NCBI GenBank assembly: GCA_020350905.1
Contig: CP070843.1
Location: 212,935-222,282 of the forward strand
Direction of reading: 5' to 3'
Origin: Deltaproteobacteria bacterium
GTDB lineage: Bacteria; Desulfobacterota; Syntrophobacteria; BM002
DNA length: 9,348 nucleotides
The translations under genes and the position numbers were made by a program. Below the pieces are notes generated by a model. That model worked only from the letters and a program-made list of their open reading frames with translations. It ran no database searches and was not told where the DNA came from. This document shows, one piece after another, positions 5,548 through 9,348 of this stretch. Position 1 is the stretch's first letter. Each line of letters starts with the position of its first letter.

Positions 5548-6167
5548 CTTTTAATCTCCTTACCTTTGATACTCTTGATGGCAGCCTCTGCAGCGGTTCC
5601 AGCCCGCTCCACGTCCGACCGTTTGCCTCCTAGGTATAATCTCCCCACCGCGCCGTAGGTTCGACAGTCCACCAGTGTAATTTGAGAATTTTTTTCGGCT
5701 TCGTTGGCCGCGTGGGTTATATAAGCGGCCGGCTGAACTTCAAGACTGTACAGATCCTGCCCCGAAAGGAGCATCGAGCAAAGACGCGAGACATTCACCA
5801 TCTGGGCGTGGTAGGCATTTACCTTGTGGATGATCTGAGAACTAAGAATTGTTGGCTTTATACGATCGTCAAGAGTCAAGCCCAGGGTTTTGAGCACGGC
5901 GGTGCCGGCATGCTTCACCTCAGCCTGCGCTTGGGAGTGAAATTCCAGCACGCCGAAATGACGTTCCACCACCATAAGTCCTGGTCTAACATTGGCCGCC
6001 TTCACAGCCGCATCTGTTACCTTATTAATCATTACCCCTGGAGAGATTTCCACCAGAATGGCAGCCATACCCGGGATGGGGATATATCCTCTGGCATTGG
6101 CTCCGATATAGGCGGCAAACTGGGGCTGTAATCGGTCCAAGTAGACATAGGAGCGAAGTTCTGCCAT
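5544..6167 (-). CDS. Trimeric tandem BMC-domain shell protein (BMC-T), Msm0275-like
   Basis: This 207-residue protein has the size of two fused BMC domains, which form pseudohexameric trimers in the shell facets. The opening MAELRSYVYLDRLQPQ, the segment EISPGVMINKVTDAAVKAANVRPGLMVVERHFGVLEFH (split across 40-77) and the second-domain QPAAYITHAANEAEKNSQI followed by YGAVGRLYLGG (171-181) match, from memory, the trimeric shell protein of the mycobacterial Rhodococcus/Mycobacterium microcompartment (Msm0275) rather than PduB or EutL. Start ATG 6167 follows AAGGAG (6179-6174) at 6 bases. Its TGA overlaps the GTG of eutJ, which suggests translational coupling. A 98-base gap separates it from the upstream shell gene. 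BMC-T proteins of other types can have gated pores for larger metabolites or cofactors; whether this one does cannot be read here. Confidence 0.88.
   Translation of the reverse strand: MAELRSYVYLDRLQPQFAAYIGANARGYIPIPGMAAILVEISPGVMINKVTDAAVKAANVRPGLMVVERHFGVLEFHSQAQAEVKHAGTAVLKTLGLTLDDRIKPTILSSQIIHKVNAYHAQMVNVSRLCSMLLSGQDLYSLEVQPAAYITHAANEAEKNSQITLVDCRTYGAVGRLYLGGKRSDVERAGTAAEAAIKSIKGKEIKR
5556..5560 (-). promoter_or_regulatory. Ribosome binding site fixing a GTG start for eutJ
   Basis: AGGAG on the minus strand sits 8 bases before GTG 5547, inside the 3' end of the BMC-T gene. It supports the overlapping GTGA stop/start arrangement. Confidence 0.75.
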
Positions 6168-6265
6168 GACCTACTCCTTGCTAAACACAGTTCAGTGGGC
6201 TAGTGTGGAGATCTTCCATCCAAGGGAATGACAGCGCAATCTTTACCCCCGGTGCTTCCTGTGCC
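6168..6265 (-). other. 98-base intergenic gap between the BMC-H and BMC-T genes
   Basis: Apart from the AAGGAG site of the BMC-T gene (6179-6174), no promoter, terminator hairpin or small reading frame with a good start was found. It is probably transcribed through. Confidence 0.4.
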
Positions 6266-6787
6266 TTAAGTTTTCTGTGTCCTACGTTTCTTAGCTTTGG
6301 CTTTCTCGGGCGTTTTCTTTTTTTTCTTTGGGGGAATAGCAGGCTCAGGTGCCAACTCAGCCTTCTTCTTGTCGGGAGGAGGTGGTTCCGGCATCACCTC
6401 AACCTTCTCCCCTTCGGGCGGAGACGGTGGTTTCGCGGGCTTCTCGACTGTCTTCTCCTTCGATGGAGGAGGCGGTTTCGGAGGTTCCGCTTTTGGCTTG
6501 GTCGTCGGAGGTGGCTCGCCGGCCGGCTCCATGGGGATTTGCCCGTCCGGTCTTGGAATAACGTGCACCGCCACAACTCGCCCCACCTTTTCAGCTGCCG
6601 CCGCACCTGCCGCAACTGCGGCCTTGACGGCAGCCACCTCGCCGAGGAACCGTATGGTGATCAAACCTGCTTGTACCTTTTCATAGCCGAGGAAGACCAC
6701 ATTGGCGGCCTTGGCTCCGGCATCCGCGGCCTCAACGGCTGGTACATATCCCCAAGTCTCAATAAGTCCCAGGCTTCGTTTTTCCAT
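6266..6787 (-). CDS. Hexameric BMC-domain shell protein with long Pro/Lys/Glu-rich C-terminal tail
   Basis: Residues 1-78 are one canonical BMC domain (BMC-H), starting KRSLGLIETWGYVPAVEAAD and continuing through KAANV, GYEKV and the AVAAGAAAA helix. Six copies would form a shell hexamer. The pore-side loop reads KVQAGLITI, where most canonical shell hexamers such as PduA or EutM have KIGSGLVTV, so the pore may differ. Residues 79-173 are a low-complexity tail of Pro, Lys and Glu with PPPP runs, ending in a strongly basic stretch (KKKKKTPEKAKAKKRRTQKT). PduK is the known Pdu shell hexamer with a C-terminal extension, but its extension is different, so calling this PduK would be too specific. 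It starts at ATG 6787 after AGGG (6797-6794) at 6 bases. The tail is probably disordered and may face the cytosol or bind a partner. Confidence 0.92.
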   Translation of the reverse strand: MEKRSLGLIETWGYVPAVEAADAGAKAANVVFLGYEKVQAGLITIRFLGEVAAVKAAVAAGAAAAEKVGRVVAVHVIPRPDGQIPMEPAGEPPPTTKPKAEPPKPPPPSKEKTVEKPAKPPSPPEGEKVEVMPEPPPPDKKKAELAPEPAIPPKKKKKTPEKAKAKKRRTQKT

Positions 6788-6795
6788 GAGTTTCC

Positions 6796-7284
6796 CTACT
6801 CTTTCTGCAACAACTCCGTTACAATCCGGACAATCAAGGCCTGTAATTCATCTGCTTCGTTGTGAGAAGGTTTAGTTGAATGCTGAACCTCAGTGCGGGC
6901 CGCATCCTCATTCTGGAGGACTAGCGGGTCTCCCTTGACCAGTCGGGCAGCATTGCGACCAAGCTGGCGCAGCAGCATGGGTCGAAGTTCGTCGGCCGCA
7001 AGGGATAATAAGGGCTTGCCAACCGACAGATCACGATGGTGCAGGGCCACAGTCTGCCCAGCCCCGTCAATACCTATTCCGACATTAAGCGGTGAGCTAC
7101 CCGCGGCCTGCCTGGCCAGACTCTCTGCTGACCCGCCAGATACTTCTCGAAGCTCAGCGGGAATTCCTTCCTCTTCCAGACCCCAGTAGATGGGGGCAAT
7201 TACTTCATCCAGCACAGGCTGTCCCGCCAAGATCCAAACCGTAGGCTTCATTTCATCCGACTTGGAGGAACTCGCCACCTCCAC
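6796..7284 (-). CDS. pduH: Diol dehydratase reactivase, small subunit, with C-terminal helical extension
   Basis: This 162-residue protein is the small reactivase subunit (PduH/DdrB). It resembles the dehydratase beta-subunit fold and exchanges with it during cofactor release. The family core is clear: WGLEEEGIP (34-42), a SSPLNVGIGID segment (63-73) and the conserved GRNAARLVKG (109-118). The start is GTG 7284, supported by AGGAG at 7297-7293 with 8 bases of spacing; the next in-frame start, ATG 7251, has no such site. The family normally ends soon after the ARLVKG motif. Here about 40 further residues follow: a polar linker (123-142) and then an amphipathic helix, DELQALIVRIVTELLQKE (145-162), which looks like a microcompartment encapsulation peptide. 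This suggests, but does not prove, that the reactivase is carried into the shell. The stop codon is 8 bases before the next gene. Confidence 0.94.
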   Translation of the reverse strand: MEVASSSKSDEMKPTVWILAGQPVLDEVIAPIYWGLEEEGIPAELREVSGGSAESLARQAAGSSPLNVGIGIDGAGQTVALHHRDLSVGKPLLSLAADELRPMLLRQLGRNAARLVKGDPLVLQNEDAARTEVQHSTKPSHNEADELQALIVRIVTELLQKE

Positions 7285-7289
7285 TTAGT

Positions 7290-9116
7290 TTACTCCTTTT
7301 GCTTTTCTACGTGGGCTAGGACAAGACCGGTGGCCACCGCATTGCGGGGTCCTTCTGTGCTGCGGACATTGGCTCTGCCGGTTACCACCCCGTACTCAAT
7401 CAGGGCATCGGAGATCATTTGCGGAATTTCAAAATCCAGAGCCGAACCTCCTACCAGCGCCACAAAACTGATCAGACGGATATTGTTGGCGGGCGCCACT
7501 CTTTCCAAAGCACGGATAGCGTTTCGCACAAATACCTTTCTCTTGGCCCCTTGTCTAACCGCAACAATCTTCGCCAGCGATTCCCGGGTATCCAGCGGTA
7601 TTGATCCGTTTTCCGCCAACACCACTACTCGCCCGAACAGACGCGGATCGAAGGGCTCGTGGAAGAACTGGACCGAGCCATCTTCATGCCGTTGGTGGAA
7701 AAGGGTTTCCGCTTTGGCCAGGGGAAAGCGTTTGATGTTTTCCGCCAGTTCCCGGTCTTCGAGACCCAGTTCTGTATCAATGAGAAGAGTTACCATGTCA
7801 CCGGCGCCTGCCAAGTGAACACTGTGAATCACCCCTGCCTCGTCTATGAGAGAAGCATCGGTAGAACCTCCTCCGAGATCTAGAATGGCCAATGGAGGCT
7901 GAATTCCGGGGGTGGTCAGGGCACCGTAAATGGCCATTTCAGCTTCGATGCCACCCACAATGGTGCGAACTATAATTTCCTCTTCCAGCTTTCTGGCAAG
8001 CCTTTGCATGGGAAGTTTATGGGTTTCCACCATGGCAGCAAGTCCCACGGCGTTGCCCAGGGTGTACTCTCCTGCCAAGGCGCCCAGGACCATCTGGGGC
8101 TTCAGGGTGTCCACCGCCAGCACATCCTGCACCCGGACCGAACTCACCGGCTGGTCGGTAAGGTTCGCCATCACTTTACGTACGTGTTCAAACATCCCCC
8201 CCACATTGGTCCCAGGCTCCGCTTCAATTTCCACCAGAGGGTAAACTTGATCCAACTGGTGCATAATTGCCTCCGCCCCGTCTTGCACCTGCACTTCCGT
8301 CTTGCGCTCCTGGCCAATAAGCGTGATCTTGCCCGCCGGAATACGCCGCTCTTGAATATCTCCTTGGGGTGTTTTGATGACCACCGCACTGCGGGTTCCC
8401 ATCAGAGCCCGAGCAATGGGTACAACTCTGCGAGTCTCCTCGGGATCGAGCCCGAACACGGTGGCTATGTCATAAGGGTTGGAAAGTTTTTCGATGGTTT
8501 TGCCTGGGCCCGCCACCTCTATAGCCGCAACCATTCCCATCGGGACCCGCTCGATGTGGGCCACTTCATCGACAATGGGAACGGGGCTGTGCAACCGGTT
8601 GTTTATAAGGACGGCATCGTCTTTCTGAACAATGGCCCCTACAATATCAAGGCCAGCAGATGTTGCCCTGTTCAAGCGAGACGCCGCCTCTCGGAAATCC
8701 ATTTCTTCCGGAATGATCACAATCCAAGGCTGGTCGGTTGAAACCCTCTCCAGATCATCCAGGGTGACGCTGGTTCCTATGCCTAACCCCTGCCCTCCGG
8801 GAGTGGATGGATTGTGGCCGATCATGGCCGATTCAGTTATGACCGTCTCTGTGATGGTCTCCATAGCCACATCACCAATCACCGGGGTGGCCTCGTTGAG
8901 AAGGACTATGTCTAGGTCATGGCGCTCAATGCTCAGGGGCTCCAAGCCAAGGTCGAGTGCGTCAATAATTCCCATGGCATTCTGGACGGTACCCTTGATG
9001 CCCACAGTCCGCACCAGAGCACTAGAGAGAAAGCGCACCTCACCGCTTTGTCCTAGTTGCGCTATGGCCACCTCGGTGGAATTGTTGCCAATATCCACTC
9101 CGGCGATGTAAGCCAT
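7290..9116 (-). CDS. pduG: Diol dehydratase reactivase, large (ATPase) subunit
   Basis: This 608-residue protein has the family's usual length and is the Hsp70/actin-fold ATPase subunit (PduG/DdrA) of the reactivating factor. With the small subunit it releases damaged cobalamin from inactivated dehydratase at the cost of ATP. Visible motifs are the N-terminal phosphate loop GVDIGNNSTEVAIA (6-19), the family-specific segment from LNEATPVIGD through HNPSTPGGQGLGIG (73-114), the second nucleotide loop LDLGGGSTDASLID (412-425) and the adenosine-side motif LVGGSALDFEIP (554-565). It starts at ATG 9116; AAGGAG (9132-9127) sits 10 bases upstream. It lies between the dehydratase small subunit and the reactivase small subunit, 5 bases before the latter, so the three are almost certainly co-transcribed. 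Nothing looks broken. The substrate (propanediol or glycerol) cannot be decided from this gene. Confidence 0.97.
   Translation of the reverse strand: MAYIAGVDIGNNSTEVAIAQLGQSGEVRFLSSALVRTVGIKGTVQNAMGIIDALDLGLEPLSIERHDLDIVLLNEATPVIGDVAMETITETVITESAMIGHNPSTPGGQGLGIGTSVTLDDLERVSTDQPWIVIIPEEMDFREAASRLNRATSAGLDIVGAIVQKDDAVLINNRLHSPVPIVDEVAHIERVPMGMVAAIEVAGPGKTIEKLSNPYDIATVFGLDPEETRRVVPIARALMGTRSAVVIKTPQGDIQERRIPAGKITLIGQERKTEVQVQDGAEAIMHQLDQVYPLVEIEAEPGTNVGGMFEHVRKVMANLTDQPVSSVRVQDVLAVDTLKPQMVLGALAGEYTLGNAVGLAAMVETHKLPMQRLARKLEEEIIVRTIVGGIEAEMAIYGALTTPGIQPPLAILDLGGGSTDASLIDEAGVIHSVHLAGAGDMVTLLIDTELGLEDRELAENIKRFPLAKAETLFHQRHEDGSVQFFHEPFDPRLFGRVVVLAENGSIPLDTRESLAKIVAVRQGAKRKVFVRNAIRALERVAPANNIRLISFVALVGGSALDFEIPQMISDALIEYGVVTGRANVRSTEGPRNAVATGLVLAHVEKQKE
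7293..7297 (-). promoter_or_regulatory. Ribosome binding site fixing a GTG start for pduH
   Basis: AGGAG on the minus strand lies 8 bases before GTG 7284 and overlaps the end of the upstream pduG gene. It favours the GTG over the in-frame ATG at 7251. Confidence 0.8.
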
Positions 9117-9132
9117 CCCCCAAGAACTCCTT

Positions 9133-9348
9133 TTAGGATTGCTTCAACCTGCCCCGCCTTTCATACTCATCTGCCGCTTCTCGAACCAGTGCTGCACACA
9201 CTCGAGCCTGGTACTGTGATTCCAACTCCCCGGCAATGTCGAGTAGCTCCCTTTTAGTGGAACGATAAGGGCGGAGAGCGTTGTAGATTTCCAGAACGCG
9301 TTCATCTGGAATTCTGGTCAGTTCTGCGGCCCGGCGCAGGTTGGCTGC
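9133..9348 (-). CDS. pduE: Diol/glycerol dehydratase small (gamma) subunit, C-terminal part
   Basis: This is the last 71 codons of an open frame that enters from the right edge and ends at TAA 9135-9133. It is the small subunit of adenosylcobalamin-dependent diol dehydratase, which converts 1,2-propanediol to propionaldehyde (or glycerol to 3-hydroxypropionaldehyde). The visible part carries the family's C-terminal signature: a stretch reading EIYNALRPYRSTKREL, followed by a helix with CAALVREAADEYERRGRLK. The N-terminal part, where an encapsulation peptide can occur in this family, is outside the window. The reactivase large-subunit gene starts 16 bases downstream, the usual order dehydratase then reactivase, and its Shine-Dalgarno site lies directly after this stop codon. 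Identification rests on the C-terminal motif and on gene order. Diol and glycerol dehydratase cannot be told apart from this fragment. Confidence 0.93.
   Translation of the reverse strand, partial: AANLRRAAELTRIPDERVLEIYNALRPYRSTKRELLDIAGELESQYQARVCAALVREAADEYERRGRLKQS

Noticed and set aside
6203..6865. Long plus-strand open frames opposite the tailed shell protein
   Set aside because: They arise from the low-complexity Pro/Lys/Glu codons on the other strand; the minus-strand frame holds a clear BMC domain and a ribosome site, and the plus-strand products resemble nothing.
8004..8741. 245-codon plus-strand open frame inside the reactivase large subunit gene
   Set aside because: It lies wholly within a conserved 608-residue reactivase gene and its product shows no recognisable motif.

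Overview
The window is the inside of a catabolic bacterial microcompartment (BMC) locus of the propanediol-utilisation (Pdu) type. All fourteen genes lie on the minus strand and are tightly packed, so the operon reads from the right end of the window to the left. Both terminal genes run off the window. Base composition is moderate (about half G+C by eye), most starts have strong AGGAG-type Shine-Dalgarno sites, and several stop/start pairs overlap as ATGA or GTGA. Together with the gene mix (B12-dependent diol dehydratase, EutJ, flavoprotein, split PduO) this suggests an anaerobic, fermentative or syntrophic bacterium, most likely a Firmicute of the clostridial/Peptococcaceae kind. That assignment is an inference with modest confidence.

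Layout in transcription order: the C-terminal end of the diol dehydratase small subunit (9348-9133); the two subunits of the dehydratase reactivase (9116-7290 and 7284-6796); a hexameric BMC shell protein with a long Pro/Lys/Glu-rich tail (6787-6266); a tandem-domain trimeric shell protein of the Msm0275-like kind (6167-5544); an EutJ Hsp70-like protein (5547-4708); a flavoprotein-fold protein whose C-terminus resembles the start of EutQ (4695-3892); a pentameric vertex protein EutN/PduN (3869-3591); a PduO-type cobalamin adenosyltransferase (3534-2956); a GlcG/HbpS-family protein with an extra C-terminal region (2959-2372); the CoA-acylating propionaldehyde dehydrogenase PduP (2246-849); a second, short GlcG/HbpS protein (827-411); a small divergent BMC-domain protein with a G-x-C-P-Q motif (414-109); and the first codons of a lactate/malate-type dehydrogenase (71-1).

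Working model: adenosylcobalamin-dependent dehydratase turns a vicinal diol (1,2-propanediol or glycerol) into an aldehyde inside a protein shell. The reactivase swaps out damaged cofactor, the adenosyltransferase (perhaps helped by the GlcG/HbpS proteins) supplies new adenosylcobalamin, and PduP converts aldehyde to acyl-CoA with NADH formation. The shell is built from BMC-H, BMC-T and BMC-P proteins. PduL/PduQ-like enzymes, the large and medium dehydratase subunits and any cobalamin riboswitch are not in the window and probably lie outside it.

The most notable features are: a GrpU-like candidate Fe-S shell protein (otherwise known from glycyl-radical compartments) in a B12-type locus; encapsulation-peptide-like helices on the reactivase small subunit and the flavoprotein as well as PduP; the flavoprotein/EutQ-start fusion; the long charged proline-rich tail on a shell protein; and an A7 run at the junction of the last GlcG/HbpS gene and the GrpU-like gene where a -1 slip would fuse the two. 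No stretch above 300 bases lacks a gene. The longest gaps are 2247-2371 and 6168-6265. No RNA genes, mobile elements, CRISPR arrays or convincing terminators were seen.
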